A stretch of DNA of 64,000 nucleotides from Veillonella infantium (GCF_002959895.1 NZ_PPDD01000001.1:62001-126000); one strand, 5' to 3'. Positions 16,066 to 25,316 are shown, counted from the first letter of the stretch. The notes: generated by a model from the letters alone, not told the origin. Numbers and translations are program-made.

Positions 16066-17259
16066 TTACCACCATTCGTTAATATATGTTTTTTGTTCAG
16101 GATAGAGAATATCAAAGAATTCTAGCCATTCATCATTAGCTAAAAGTTTACCTTCAAAAGCAAGATCACGAGCGGTTAATGTGCCCATTAAGAGTTGGCT
16201 CAAAGCACCGACTTCAACAGTAATATCTACGTCCCCATCTAATGTGTCAGACACCTTTTTAACCGTTGGAGTCAATGCGCCACCATATTGAACTTCATAG
16301 CGACCTTCATTCCACTCACAAAGGCTATCTTTCACACCAAAGGTCATTGTAATAGGCATCATCAAGGCCTCTGGGTTCACTGGAATCGACTCAAAGGCAG
16401 CTTTCACATCCACAATACGGCTCATCATGTACGGCATGGTAGCATGTCCGCTTTTACCATCTGGATAGAATCGATAGTACGTATCGTGAAGGCCCTCATT
16501 CCAACGAATAGTAGTGCCTTGAGAACGGTGATTATAGAAGTAGTTCAACAATGCTCGTTGTGCACGACGTGTAGTATAAACTAATTCGGATACAGGAATT
16601 TCTGGTTGACCTAAGCGATACACTGCATAGCCTTCGATACTTCCTTCATCATTGCGTACAACAGCGATATTCACGCCTTCTGCAAAGAAGCTGCCGAGCA
16701 AGCGTTTCCATTCCTTTTCACCGCGCTCTGCATACCCAGAAAGATGGGCTGTATATGTTTTATATACAGGATCAAGCAATGTCCATTGGTCAACGCTATT
16801 AAGTAAACCAAAGCTCAAGGATTTATCAGTCATAGGGCGCAAGTCCTCAAGAGACATAGCGTTCACCCATTGATGAGCATAGAGTTCCCAACCATATTGT
16901 TGGTAGAATGCAGCCTTGGAAGGCATCAAAATCGTCAATGCTTGACCTCGGTTGCGAAGTTCTTCAAGAGAAGCCTTTAACAACGCACCACCTACGCCAC
17001 CACGACGAGCCGCTGGATGTGTAGCAACACCTACCATATAGCTTGTAGGCAATACAGCACCACGAACATTGATATTATATTGACGCAAATGAACGGTACT
17101 CAATAATTGATCTTGTTCAAGACCAACCATTGTATTTTCTGGTTCATAGCAATTTGTAAAATAATATTGGAAGAATGGATCTTCCTTTGGTTCAAAGCAG
17201 TACGCCCATAGATTTTCCACATGTGGCGTATCTTGAACTGTTGCAATTCTATATTCCAT
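16066..17259 (-). CDS. Eis-like GNAT N-acetyltransferase
   Basis: 397 residues from MEYRIATVQD; GAGG lies 8 nt upstream of this ATG, which argues against the longer frame. An N-terminal GNAT domain (about 1-145) has the acetyl-CoA loop ATHPAARRGGVGGALL, a second GNAT-like half follows, and the C-terminal 100 residues resemble the SCP2-like domain of Eis enzymes (SQLLMGTLTARDLAFEGKL). Eis relatives acetylate amines, including aminoglycosides in some species. The substrate here is unknown. The gene is coupled to the downstream rluA-type gene. Confidence 0.85.
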   Translation of the reverse strand: MEYRIATVQDTPHVENLWAYCFEPKEDPFFQYYFTNCYEPENTMVGLEQDQLLSTVHLRQYNINVRGAVLPTSYMVGVATHPAARRGGVGGALLKASLEELRNRGQALTILMPSKAAFYQQYGWELYAHQWVNAMSLEDLRPMTDKSLSFGLLNSVDQWTLLDPVYKTYTAHLSGYAERGEKEWKRLLGSFFAEGVNIAVVRNDEGSIEGYAVYRLGQPEIPVSELVYTTRRAQRALLNYFYNHRSQGTTIRWNEGLHDTYYRFYPDGKSGHATMPYMMSRIVDVKAAFESIPVNPEALMMPITMTFGVKDSLCEWNEGRYEVQYGGALTPTVKKVSDTLDGDVDITVEVGALSQLLMGTLTARDLAFEGKLLANDEWLEFFDILYPEQKTYINEWW

Positions 17260-17366
17260 AAGTATATCCTCGTTTAGTATAAAAACCACTCTCTATCTGT
17301 CGCATCATCATGATGATACAAAATATAATCAAATAGATAGGCTAACACCTCTATTATAACAAAAAT

Positions 17367-17396
17367 GAGCTATGAAGCGCATCGACTTCATAGCTC
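17367..17396 (-). terminator. Terminator after the DUF2156 gene
   Basis: Arms GAGCTATGAAG and CTTCATAGCTC (17367-17377, 17386-17396), 11 bp and perfect, are followed on the minus strand by ATTTTTG. Confidence 0.8.
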
Positions 17397-17402
17397 AGAT
17401 TT

Positions 17403-18320
17403 TTATTTACCGCCTGTTGCATTATCTGCTTCATTAGCATATACTGCGTCATATTTTTCGGCAAAATGATCTGGATTGTAAGATTCTTTTGCTTGGCGAA
17501 GACCAGGCAAGCCCATGTCTTCTTCACGGTTGATGAATTCTACTTCGCTAAATTCATGACGAATGAATTCATTATTGATTGCTTGATACAAACCACGGAT
17601 ATCTGGATTTGCTTTTTCAATGTGAATCAACGCCATTTTATCATTCAATAATTCACCGATACTGAAAGCTTCAACACGGCCAAACAATTTGATAGCGCCA
17701 CCTTTAAGGCCTAGTGTTTCCCAATTATCGAATAATAAGTTAATAGCAACCAATTCATCTTCGATACCTTCTTCATGATGAGTTTCTACCCAAGATGCTG
17801 CTGTTTCGCGGCACAATGGAATGATATCTTCTGTAATTGGCATATATTCATAGTTAGAATATTGCATACGGAATTGGTTCAAATGATTTTTCTTTTGACG
17901 GAACCTCTTACCAGATAAGTTGATAAGATCTTCAGATTTGTAAATGTATTCGTAGTTGTCGCGGTCAGGTGTAAATTCATAACGACCAGGACACAACTCT
18001 TCCATACGCTCTTTTACAACTTTGCTAACACCTTTGAAACGGAATGGCAAATTATTTTCTACAAACCATTCTTTAGCGCGTAACAAACCATCAAGGAACT
18101 TTGCATCTTTGCCGGCAAATGGAGGCAATAGGAATGGTTCACGTTTACCGCCACCTTGGATGTACAATACGCCGTTTTCCTCAGCCCAACGAATACCATA
18201 CGCATCTTGCCACATAAACAATGTAGTAAAGCAATTATCAGATGCTTCGTAATGATGTTGTTCAAAATATTTATCGATTAATGGTTTGTCTCTTAGTTCA
18301 AAACGTTTAAATTCTAAAAT
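17403..18320 (-). CDS. DUF2156 domain protein, apparently starting at AUU
   Basis: About 305 residues related to the C-terminal domain of lysylphosphatidylglycerol synthases (GNAT-like folds): readable parts include FTTLFMWQDAYGIRWAEENG near the N-terminus, KRFRQKKNHLNQF and the IEKANPDIRGLYQAINNEF region. The frame has no ATG, GTG or TTG before the internal TTG and ATG of TTLFMW. Yet the family's N-terminus (LEFKRFELRDKPLIDKYFEQ) is present upstream, preceded by AGGAGG and then three ATT codons. The third ATT (18318-18320) is 7 nt from AGGAGG and is the best start. If so, initiation is at a rare codon. The shortest conventional alternative starts at 18221. Function unknown. Confidence 0.75.
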   Translation of the reverse strand: MLEFKRFELRDKPLIDKYFEQHHYEASDNCFTTLFMWQDAYGIRWAEENGVLYIQGGGKREPFLLPPFAGKDAKFLDGLLRAKEWFVENNLPFRFKGVSKVVKERMEELCPGRYEFTPDRDNYEYIYKSEDLINLSGKRFRQKKNHLNQFRMQYSNYEYMPITEDIIPLCRETAASWVETHHEEGIEDELVAINLLFDNWETLGLKGGAIKLFGRVEAFSIGELLNDKMALIHIEKANPDIRGLYQAINNEFIRHEFSEVEFINREEDMGLPGLRQAKESYNPDHFAEKYDAVYANEADNATGGK

Positions 18321-18439
18321 AATAATCCCTCCTATCAGATTCCTCTTTTGAGGTTACCGTCATCATTGGTAAAAGTCGAATATAGCCTAATATTTATTAG
18401 GATTTTCGTAATTCTCTATTGAAGTCACTTAGTTTGTAA

Positions 18440-19558
18440 TTATAATTTAACAGATTCACCTAATTCAAAGTTTCCGTCGGTTGTAATTACCTTATCGCCT
18501 TCGTTTAGGCCTGAAATAATTGCTACATCATCGTCTTCTGTCATACCGACCTCAACGACACGTACGTCAACCGTATTATTTTCAGTTAATACATATACGT
18601 ACTTGCCATCTTGGTTTTCACGAACAGCTTTACTTGGAACGGTTAACATCTTCGCCTTTATATCAGACTCGATGATGAGCGTATAGAACTCACCAGCCTT
18701 GATGAGGCCCTTGTCATTATTGAAAGTAGCTTTCACAAGAACACTTGGCACATTTTCTGGCTGGGTCACATCTACATAGGTCAATTCACCTGGTAACTCT
18801 TGGTCACCTACCTTGAGGAGTACCTTGATACCCTTTTTGGCATCTGGTGTACCCAGTTTCATCGCCGCATCACGAGGGATGCTAAGAGAAGCTACCATTG
18901 GTGTAGATTGTTGAATCATCATGAATGGACGATCAGCAATGGCCATTTGACGGTCTTCATTGTAAATGGCGGTTACCGTACCAGCTATAGGCGCTACGAT
19001 TGTAGATGCTGCCATTTGTGCAGATACTTGAGCAATTTGAGCTTGGATAGCTGCCGTATTGGCACCACCACCGCCACCACCAGTTGTTACTGTCGTAGTT
19101 TGTGGTTGAGACCGTTCTACAATGCGATCATATTCTTTTTGTGTAATCATACCTGCTTCGCGCATTTTCTGTGCCTGTGCTAATTGACCACTATCTACAG
19201 ACGCTGCCGTCGTAGTTGTAACGGATGTCGCATAGGACTGAGCTTGCGCTTGCGCTAACTGGCCTTGTAAGGATGCCAACTGTTGCTGTAAAGCCGATGT
19301 ATCTACAGTGGCCAAGGTTTGACCTTGCTGTACTTGATCGCCTACTTTTACAGCATATGCAACCTGCCCTGTCAACGTCGGTGTTACCGTCGCCTTATTA
19401 AGAGCGGTTACATTGGCATCATTATGGATCTGTAGCGGCATATCCTTGTATGTTACATCAGCAACGGATACAGTTTTTGTACCGCAACCAGCAATGGCCA
19501 AGGCCATCATCACAACACCAAGCATAGCAACTACAGAATAAATTCGATTTAATTTCAT
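18440..19558 (-). CDS. RND-type efflux periplasmic adaptor lipoprotein
   Basis: 372 residues from MKLNRIYS, chosen because AGGAAG lies just upstream. The signal peptide ends in a lipobox (AIAGC, Cys25), so the protein is lipid-anchored in the periplasm. The HlyD/MFP layout is clear: a lipoyl half (VKVGDQVQQGQTLATVDTS), a helical hairpin (about 85-170, Gln/Ala-rich with a Gly6 stretch), the second lipoyl half (TIVAPIAGTVTAIYNEDRQ), a beta-barrel and a membrane-proximal domain. Such adaptors link RND or ABC pumps to an outer-membrane channel, consistent with a diderm cell. No pump or TolC gene is next to it, which is unusual. Confidence 0.88.
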   Translation of the reverse strand: MKLNRIYSVVAMLGVVMMALAIAGCGTKTVSVADVTYKDMPLQIHNDANVTALNKATVTPTLTGQVAYAVKVGDQVQQGQTLATVDTSALQQQLASLQGQLAQAQAQSYATSVTTTTAASVDSGQLAQAQKMREAGMITQKEYDRIVERSQPQTTTVTTGGGGGGANTAAIQAQIAQVSAQMAASTIVAPIAGTVTAIYNEDRQMAIADRPFMMIQQSTPMVASLSIPRDAAMKLGTPDAKKGIKVLLKVGDQELPGELTYVDVTQPENVPSVLVKATFNNDKGLIKAGEFYTLIIESDIKAKMLTVPSKAVRENQDGKYVYVLTENNTVDVRVVEVGMTEDDDVAIISGLNEGDKVITTDGNFELGESVKL

Positions 19559-19669
19559 TCTGTCACTTCCTGTCATATTGATTTTTATCAATACCTTAGT
19601 ATATCATAAAATCAATTAGAATTGTATGAAAGCTAATTCCTTTAATTTATGGATATAACGGAGGTTCTC

Positions 19670-20521
19670 ATGGAAGAACGGATGGACTTTAGAATATTAA
19701 ATAACGGCAGCTTCATTCCCTCTATCGGTTATGGCACTTATAAAACAGGCACCGAAGGAGAAACGGAGCAAGCCGTTGCTAATGCACTTAGTGTAGGCTA
19801 CCGCTTGCTCGATACAGCCGCGTACTACGGCAACGAAGAGGCCGTTGGCAGAGGTATCAAAGCATCTGGCGTTAATCGTACAGATATCATTATTACTACA
19901 AAAATTTGGCACACCGATGCAGGCTATGATAATACGATGCGCGCTGTTGAAAGCTCTCTAAAGAAATTAGACACTAATTATATCGACATCATGCTCGTTC
20001 ACCAACCTTTAGGCGATTACTACGGCTCTTGGCGCGCTATGGAGGAGTTATACGACCAAAACGTATTGCGTGGTCTAGGTCTCTCTAACTTCTACGAAGA
20101 TCGCCTTATAGACTTGTTGTATCACTGTAATGTAAAACCTGTGGTGAACCAAATTGAGTGTCACCCGTTTAACCAACGTCAGTCCTTATTACAATTAATG
20201 CGTAAACATCAAGTCGTAGGTATGGCATGGTCTCCATTTACTCGTGATCGCCAACCTGTATTTGACCACCCTATCATCAAGAGCTTGGCTGAAAAGTACG
20301 GCGTTAGTAAACACCAAATCATCTTACGTTGGCACATCCAACGAGGCATCATTCCATTGCCAAAGGCAAATAACGTAAGCCATATGGAAGCTAACTTTGA
20401 TGTGTTCGACTTCAAGCTTACTAACATCGACATGGACGTTATGGAGTTATTAGATCAACAAGACTTCTTGGAAGATCACCACACGGCACCAGGTCTAGAA
20501 AGATTATTACAACTAAAATAG
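19670..20521 (+). CDS. Aldo/keto reductase
   Basis: 283 residues, typical of prokaryotic AKR5-like NADPH-dependent reductases. The catalytic tetrad is visible: Asp and Tyr in LDTAAYYGNEEAVG, Lys in IITTKIWH and His in IMLVHQPL. VNQIECHPFNQ and the cofactor-binding end (IPLPKANNVSHMEANFDVFD) also fit. The ATG at 19670 follows GGAGG by 5 nt; another in-frame ATG lies upstream at 19649 but has no ribosome-binding site. It is divergent from the adaptor gene and probably monocistronic. The natural carbonyl substrate is unknown. Confidence 0.92.
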   Translation: MEERMDFRILNNGSFIPSIGYGTYKTGTEGETEQAVANALSVGYRLLDTAAYYGNEEAVGRGIKASGVNRTDIIITTKIWHTDAGYDNTMRAVESSLKKLDTNYIDIMLVHQPLGDYYGSWRAMEELYDQNVLRGLGLSNFYEDRLIDLLYHCNVKPVVNQIECHPFNQRQSLLQLMRKHQVVGMAWSPFTRDRQPVFDHPIIKSLAEKYGVSKHQIILRWHIQRGIIPLPKANNVSHMEANFDVFDFKLTNIDMDVMELLDQQDFLEDHHTAPGLERLLQLK

Positions 20522-20533
20522 AATATAAAAAGA

Positions 20534-20578
20534 AAACCACTTATACTTCTGCCCCAAAAGGTTAGATATAAGTGGTTT
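20534..20578. terminator. Bidirectional terminator between convergent genes
   Basis: 12-bp perfect arms AAACCACTTATA and TATAAGTGGTTT (20534-20545, 20567-20578) lie between the convergent aldo/keto reductase and azlD genes, with A/T tracts on both sides. Confidence 0.8.
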
Positions 20579-20591
20579 ATTTTATTGTAAT

Positions 20592-20939
20592 TTATTTAGG
20601 CACATTAAAGACGGCTTGTATAAGTATCATATACACTACAGTACCTGCCCCAATAGACATGAACATATTTCGCTTCCATAGGTGCATGCCAACAGTTACT
20701 AATAAAGCAATAAGTTCTGGAATGCCATAAGGATAGGAAAGCACAATTGTATCTTTAAAGGTATATACAACAAGCATACCCATAACAGCTGCAGGCAATG
20801 CTTTACCTAAATACTGTACAAAATCTGGTGCCTTTTTACCAGGTGGAAAAATAAGAAAAGCGGAGAAACGTGTAAGTAATGTAGCTGCTACGACAATAGC
20901 AACGGTAATGACCATTTCAAAACTAGTCAAGATGTACAC
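20592..20939 (-). CDS. azlD: AzlD-type branched-chain amino acid transport subunit
   Basis: 115 residues with four hydrophobic segments. It matches the AzlD family (about 100-110 residues; FLIFPPGKKAPDFVQYLGKALPAAVMGML is characteristic in its beginning and end). With AzlC it exports or imports branched-chain amino acids or analogues. Its start overlaps the end of azlC by 17 bp, a normal coupled arrangement. Confidence 0.88.
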   Translation of the reverse strand: MYILTSFEMVITVAIVVAATLLTRFSAFLIFPPGKKAPDFVQYLGKALPAAVMGMLVVYTFKDTIVLSYPYGIPELIALLVTVGMHLWKRNMFMSIGAGTVVYMILIQAVFNVPK

Positions 20940-21636
20940 CTCCCCACTTATACGCTATATAACATACTACGAGCATACACCCCATAGAAGCAAGCATAAA
21001 TAAGGATTTTCCCGTCAACAAAAGCATTGCTACTGCTACAACGGCTCCAACAGCACCAAAGCCTCGAATATTATTACTTTTAGCATTAAATAACATTTCA
21101 AGGAATATAACAATAAATAAGCCAGGTAATACAAAACCAATACCACGCAAATCTACAGATGCTAATAAATCACCAAACAATCCCCCTACAAAGGTACTCA
21201 CCACCCAAAAGGTATAATTAAGCCACGATACATGGAAGTAGAACCATTTTTCATCTACATCATCGGGCAACTTCGTAGATACATTAATTGCAAAACTTTC
21301 ATCACACATCCAGGCAACGGTAGGAAACCATTTCCACCCCATATTCACATATCTCTGTAATGCAGATAAACCATAGAAAAAATGGCGCCCATTAACAAAC
21401 AAGGTCAGCATAAAAGCATTTACAGGATCAAAGCCTGCCATCAGCAGCCCAATAGTTACGAACTCCATAGAGCCTGCAAAAATTGTACTAGCCAAAACAG
21501 GAGCGGTCCACCAAGGTAATCCCTGACTGGTAGCATACAAGCCAAAACCTAATCCAAGGAAGAAGAAGCTGAGTCCCATAGGAACCATAATAGGAAATGC
21601 AAAAGAAAAGGCACTTTGACGCTTTATTTCACTCAA
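20923..21636 (-). CDS. azlC: AzlC-type branched-chain amino acid transport subunit
   Basis: About 237 residues, usual for AzlC. I place the start at a TTG (21634-21636, LSEIKRQSAF) because AAGGAGG precedes it by 7 nt; the longer ATG frame has no such site. Family motifs include the FAFPIMVPMG start, ASTIFAGSMEFV and VNGRHFFYGLSALQRY, with several membrane helices. It forms a two-gene unit with azlD. Substrate direction cannot be told from sequence. Confidence 0.9.
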   Translation of the reverse strand: MSEIKRQSAFSFAFPIMVPMGLSFFFLGLGFGLYATSQGLPWWTAPVLASTIFAGSMEFVTIGLLMAGFDPVNAFMLTLFVNGRHFFYGLSALQRYVNMGWKWFPTVAWMCDESFAINVSTKLPDDVDEKWFYFHVSWLNYTFWVVSTFVGGLFGDLLASVDLRGIGFVLPGLFIVIFLEMLFNAKSNNIRGFGAVGAVVAVAMLLLTGKSLFMLASMGCMLVVCYIAYKWGGVHLD

Positions 21637-21736
21637 GGGCTTACCTCCTTTCTTTAATAGGTTAATCAGTACATTATGAGATGGCATTACCATCTATTAC
21701 GCAATAATTCGCACCTAACCCTAGCATCACACTAAC

Positions 21737-21766
21737 AATAAAAGACACCCTGAGGTGTCTTTTATT
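21737..21766 (-). terminator. Terminator after the iron alcohol dehydrogenase gene
   Basis: Arms AATAAAAGACACC and GGTGTCTTTTATT around a CTGA loop, 13 bp and perfect, with A/T tracts able to serve the minus-strand dehydrogenase gene. Confidence 0.8.
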
Positions 21767-21837
21767 AATTTATTATATTATACATGGTAAAGATTGACTG
21801 TCAAAAGTTAAATTATTTGCTCAATCAATCAATCCGA

Positions 21838-23004
21838 TTATAAAGCGCGCGTTAAAATTTCACGAGCTACTTCTGGTGTGACATCACCTTTTTCGCCAAG
21901 TTGTGTCATACCATGGTCTTCCAATTGTTTCACAATTTTATCAACTGCTTCTTCGCCTAGACCATAATCTTTCAAACGGGTAGATACGCCAAGGGACTCG
22001 AAGAATTCACGAGTTTTAGCAACCGCTTTGTCTGCTTTTTCTTCGTTTGTACCTTCTGTAATATGCCATACACGTGTAGCATATTGTGCCAATTTTTCAA
22101 GCTTGTCTGCTTTTTTCACTTCTAACAATGCAGGCAATACGATAGCTAATGTAATCCCATGGTCAAGATGATACGCCGCAGTTAACTCATGACCGATAAG
22201 ATGTGTTGCCCAATCTTGTGGTACGCCAGCACCGATCAAGCCATTTAATGCCAAGGTAGAAGCCCACACGTGGTTAGCACGAATGTCGTAGTTTTCTGGA
22301 TTTTCTACTGTTTCTTTGCCGATTTCAATCATAGTTTTCAAAATACCTTCACTGAAACGATCTTGAATACGGCCTTCTACAGGGTATGTTAAATATTGCT
22401 CTGTGGTATGCACAAAGGTATCAATAACGCCATTCTTAACTTGTTTTTCAGGCAATGTGAAAGTCAATGTTGGATCAAGCATGGAGAACTTAGGGAATAC
22501 TAAGCTACTGAATACAGGGTATTTACCGTCACCATAAGTAATAACCGCACCATTGTTCATTTCGGAACCTGTGGCAGGAAGCGTCATAACTGTACCAAAT
22601 GGTAATGGATTTGGTACCATGTCTACCGGAACCTCTGGCACACCAGCTTTCATAACCTCAATAACAGGGCCATCATAAGTAGCTCCCATAACGATAAGTT
22701 TTGTGGCGTCTACTACAGAACCGCCGCCTACAGCGAGAACGAAATCTACGCCATGTTCTTTAATGAAAGCTACCGCACGTTCACATGTTTCAAGAGATGG
22801 GTTTGGCTCAATACCGCCGAATTGCTCTACCTTACGGTTACCAAGGGCTTTCACAATACGATCAATAAGACCACTGCGCACAGCAGATCCACCGCCGTAA
22901 GTAATGAGCACCTTTGCATCCTTTGGAACCAATGTATCTAATTCACCTAATCGATCTTTACCAAATACGATATGTGTAGGGTTATAAAAATCAAAGTTAA
23001 ACAT
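21838..23004 (-). CDS. Iron-containing alcohol dehydrogenase (butanol dehydrogenase-like)
   Basis: 388 residues of the group III alcohol dehydrogenases, closest in pattern to the YqhD/BdhA branch. The nucleotide-binding region has ITYGGGSAVRSG and AVGGGSVVDATKLI, and metal-binding residues appear in the DTFVHTTEQYL and LIGHELTAAYHLDHG segments. It should reduce aldehydes with NAD(P)H in the cytosol. The gene is preceded by a GGAGG site and stands alone between terminators. An oxidoreductase of this kind fits a fermentative anaerobe; the exact substrate is open. Confidence 0.92.
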   Translation of the reverse strand: MFNFDFYNPTHIVFGKDRLGELDTLVPKDAKVLITYGGGSAVRSGLIDRIVKALGNRKVEQFGGIEPNPSLETCERAVAFIKEHGVDFVLAVGGGSVVDATKLIVMGATYDGPVIEVMKAGVPEVPVDMVPNPLPFGTVMTLPATGSEMNNGAVITYGDGKYPVFSSLVFPKFSMLDPTLTFTLPEKQVKNGVIDTFVHTTEQYLTYPVEGRIQDRFSEGILKTMIEIGKETVENPENYDIRANHVWASTLALNGLIGAGVPQDWATHLIGHELTAAYHLDHGITLAIVLPALLEVKKADKLEKLAQYATRVWHITEGTNEEKADKAVAKTREFFESLGVSTRLKDYGLGEEAVDKIVKQLEDHGMTQLGEKGDVTPEVAREILTRAL

Positions 23005-23257
23005 GGGGACCTCCTAAGTATTAAGTTTATATTCCACCATTTTAATTGTATAAAACTTATCTTTATTATATCATATTTCGATTTTTTTAGATATATCTAG
23101 ATAATGCTACTTTCAGTTACTTAATAACTCTACTTTACAATTATCGTAAAAGCCATAGTTTTAATCTATATCCAACTCCTATGTTTTTATCTATATACAA
23201 ACCCCCATTTATATGATAGGATATATCCATTATATGTATATAGAAAGGGATGTTCAC

Positions 23258-24076
23258 ATGAAATTAAAAAAATTTATTGCCCCTCTTCTCGTTGGCGTTT
23301 TAGCATTCGCCATCGCAGGCTGTGGCACAAATACAAATCAATCTAGTCAGGCACCAAAGGAAATTAAAATCGGTGCTACTGCTGGTCCTCACGCTCAAGT
23401 AGCTGAAGCAGTTGCAAAAGAGGCTAAAAAACAAGGTATCGACCTTAAAGTTGTAGAGTTCTCCGATTATGTAACACCAGATAAAGCTCTTGCTGATGGT
23501 GACATTCAACTAAATGCGTACCAACACGTGCCATTCATGGAAAACTTTAATAAACAAAATGGTTCCAACTTAGTAGCAATCGGTAAAACCCTTTTAGTGC
23601 GTATGGGATTATATAGTAATAGTGTACATAGCGTACAAGATGTACCTGAAGGCGCTACGGTTTCTATTCCAAATGACCCTACTAATGGTGGTCGTGCATT
23701 AGTATTATTAGCTAAAGCTGGATTAATTACGTTAAAAGATGGTGTCGGCTTCAAAGCAACTGTTGCAGATATCACATCTAACCCGAAAAATATAAAGATT
23801 CAAGAATTAGAAGCAGCTCAATTACCTCGTAGTCTAGATGATGTAACAATTGCAGTTATTCCAATGAATTATGTACAAAGTGCTGGCCTTAGTGTAGAAA
23901 AACAAGGTTTCTTCTTCGAATCCAAAGATGAACCACTAACAGTCATCGTACTTGCGGTACGTAGTGAAGACAAAGACAATGAAACTTACAAAAAAATTGC
24001 AGACATTTACAAATCTGATGCAATTAAACAATTCATCAACGATACTTTCAAAGGTAGCATTACCTCTGCAAACTAA
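23258..24076 (+). CDS. MetQ/NlpA-family substrate-binding lipoprotein
   Basis: 272 residues from MKLKKFIAP; AAAGGGA lies upstream, and the earlier in-frame ATGs lack a site. The signal peptide ends with a lipobox (AIAGC), so it is a lipoprotein on the periplasmic face. The NlpA domain is clear (IKIGATAGPHAQVAEAVAKE, FSDYVTPDKALADGDIQLNA, TVSIPNDPTNGGRALVLL). Relatives bind methionine for the MetNI ABC transporter. No metN or metI is adjacent and I see no S-box or other methionine leader, so this is an orphan binding protein. Methionine as ligand is inferred from the family. Confidence 0.92.
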   Translation: MKLKKFIAPLLVGVLAFAIAGCGTNTNQSSQAPKEIKIGATAGPHAQVAEAVAKEAKKQGIDLKVVEFSDYVTPDKALADGDIQLNAYQHVPFMENFNKQNGSNLVAIGKTLLVRMGLYSNSVHSVQDVPEGATVSIPNDPTNGGRALVLLAKAGLITLKDGVGFKATVADITSNPKNIKIQELEAAQLPRSLDDVTIAVIPMNYVQSAGLSVEKQGFFFESKDEPLTVIVLAVRSEDKDNETYKKIADIYKSDAIKQFINDTFKGSITSAN

Positions 24077-24082
24077 ATAAAC

Positions 24083-24119
24083 AAGAACCGACCTCTATCA
24101 AATTAGAGGCCGGTTCTTT
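24083..24119 (+). terminator. Terminator after the metQ-like gene
   Basis: The stem AAGAACCG-x-CCTCTA pairs with TAGAGG-x-CGGTTCTT, followed by T residues on the plus strand. Confidence 0.85.
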
Positions 24120-24136
24120 TATTTATAATGCTAAAA

Positions 24137-24166
24137 AGCGATACCCTAACTTTTTAGAGTATCGCT
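24137..24166 (-). terminator. Terminator after the ferredoxin-nitroreductase gene
   Basis: AGCGATAC and GTATCGCT arms (24137-24144, 24159-24166) are followed on the minus strand by TTTTTAGC; it lies 30 bp beyond the stop of the convergent minus-strand gene. Confidence 0.75.
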
Positions 24167-24195
24167 CTTATTTTATTCTTTAGTATCACTCACGG

Positions 24196-25011
24196 TTATT
24201 CTTCAGTGTCGAATGTGACGTCCAATGGTTGGCGTTCCACAATATTGCGGTAACGAACCTTTGGATAGCCCATCAAGATACCACCAGCAATGATTTTATC
24301 CTCAGGTACACCTAATAGGTCCAATAATGGTTTATATTCTGCTTCTCCAGCATGTTCAAAGAAGCCTGCCCAACAAGTGCCTAAACCTAATGTTGGTGCA
24401 TACAACTCTGCATAAGACAAGCAAGAATGACCACTATCGTGAGTACGATGAATATCCTTTTTAGAACCGATAGCCACTACTAACGCAGGCGCATCGCGCA
24501 AGATATATTCCTTACCTTTATCCACTTCAGCTTGTGCTGCACGAGCATAAAGACGCATAATGGGCACAGTTTTTGCAGCTAAATGCATCCACTCAAGAAC
24601 GAGATCTGCAATGCGGCGCAACTTTTGTTTATCCCGAATAACAATATAGGAAATACCTTGTGTATTTGTCGCTGTTGGAGCCATTCTCGCAACGTTTAAT
24701 ACCTTACGAATAAACTCAGCAGGAACTGGTTTATTTTGATAATTACGAATAGAGCGACGGCTGCGTAAGAATAACTCAGCTTGCTCTGGCGTTAATTTTT
24801 GTTCTTTTGTGATATCAATTTGCTCTTTACGTGGTGTCATATCACTATCAAGAGCAAGTGTAGGGCATACAGAAATACAATGCCCACAGGAGATACAACC
24901 TCCTTTGCCAGTTACAGGTCCATTTTCGGACATCACTAGCAAGCCTGTCGGACAGTCAGCTACGCAAAGGCCGCATCGTGTACAGACTTCTGTATTGACG
25001 GTAAATAACAT
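24196..25011 (-). CDS. Nitroreductase with N-terminal 2[4Fe-4S] ferredoxin domain
   Basis: 271 residues. Residues about 1-60 are a bacterial ferredoxin with two clusters (CTRCGLCVADCP and CISCGHCISVCP). From about 78 the protein is an FMN-dependent nitroreductase fold: RSRRSIRNYQNKPVP at its start, NTQGISYIVIRD, and LGLGTCWAGFFEHA near the end. Such fusions, common in anaerobes, pass ferredoxin electrons to flavin for reduction of nitro, quinone or similar acceptors. The true substrate is unknown. It is monocistronic with its own terminator. Confidence 0.92.
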   Translation of the reverse strand: MLFTVNTEVCTRCGLCVADCPTGLLVMSENGPVTGKGGCISCGHCISVCPTLALDSDMTPRKEQIDITKEQKLTPEQAELFLRSRRSIRNYQNKPVPAEFIRKVLNVARMAPTATNTQGISYIVIRDKQKLRRIADLVLEWMHLAAKTVPIMRLYARAAQAEVDKGKEYILRDAPALVVAIGSKKDIHRTHDSGHSCLSYAELYAPTLGLGTCWAGFFEHAGEAEYKPLLDLLGVPEDKIIAGGILMGYPKVRYRNIVERQPLDVTFDTEE

Positions 25012-25091
25012 CTGATAAATCCTCCAAAACTACTATAAAGCTTATTATAACACACAAAATCTAGTGATATCTAGTTTTAACCAATTAATCT

Positions 25092-25316
25092 ACTTGTAAT
25101 GGAGCTAATCCATGTTCCTATATTGGCCTTTTGGATGGGACCCCGTTTCGTTAGTACAACTTGGTAAAAAAAGAAAGTATACACTTGCTTGCTCCGTTCT
25201 TCGCAATGTCGCTGCACAAGTGTATACTTTCTTTTTTATCACGTTACTTATAAAGGTGTCCCATCCCAAAGGCAAATATACTCGATCGATAAAACTAACC
25301 TTGCTCCATTACAATT
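25092..25316. repeat. Nested inverted-repeat element with conserved-loop hairpin, copy 1
   Basis: Three nested pairs of inverted repeats share one centre. The outer pair is TTGTAATGGAGC (from 25092) with GCTCCATTACAA (to 25316). The middle pair is CCTTTTGGATGGGAC with GTCCCATCCCAAAGG. The inner pair is a 22-bp stem (25165-25187 with 25217-25238). The 29-nt loop on the minus strand reads TGCAGCGACATTGCGAAGAA then CGGAGCAAG. The loop is shared with hairpins at 25604 and 25741, whose stems differ in sequence. No ORF of note is inside. It could be a MITE-like element or a structured RNA. Confidence 0.7.

Noticed and set aside
23005..23257. SAM (S-box) or T-box leader before the metQ-like gene
   Set aside because: No S-box or T-box consensus or terminator-antiterminator pair; the sequence is AT-rich without conserved blocks.
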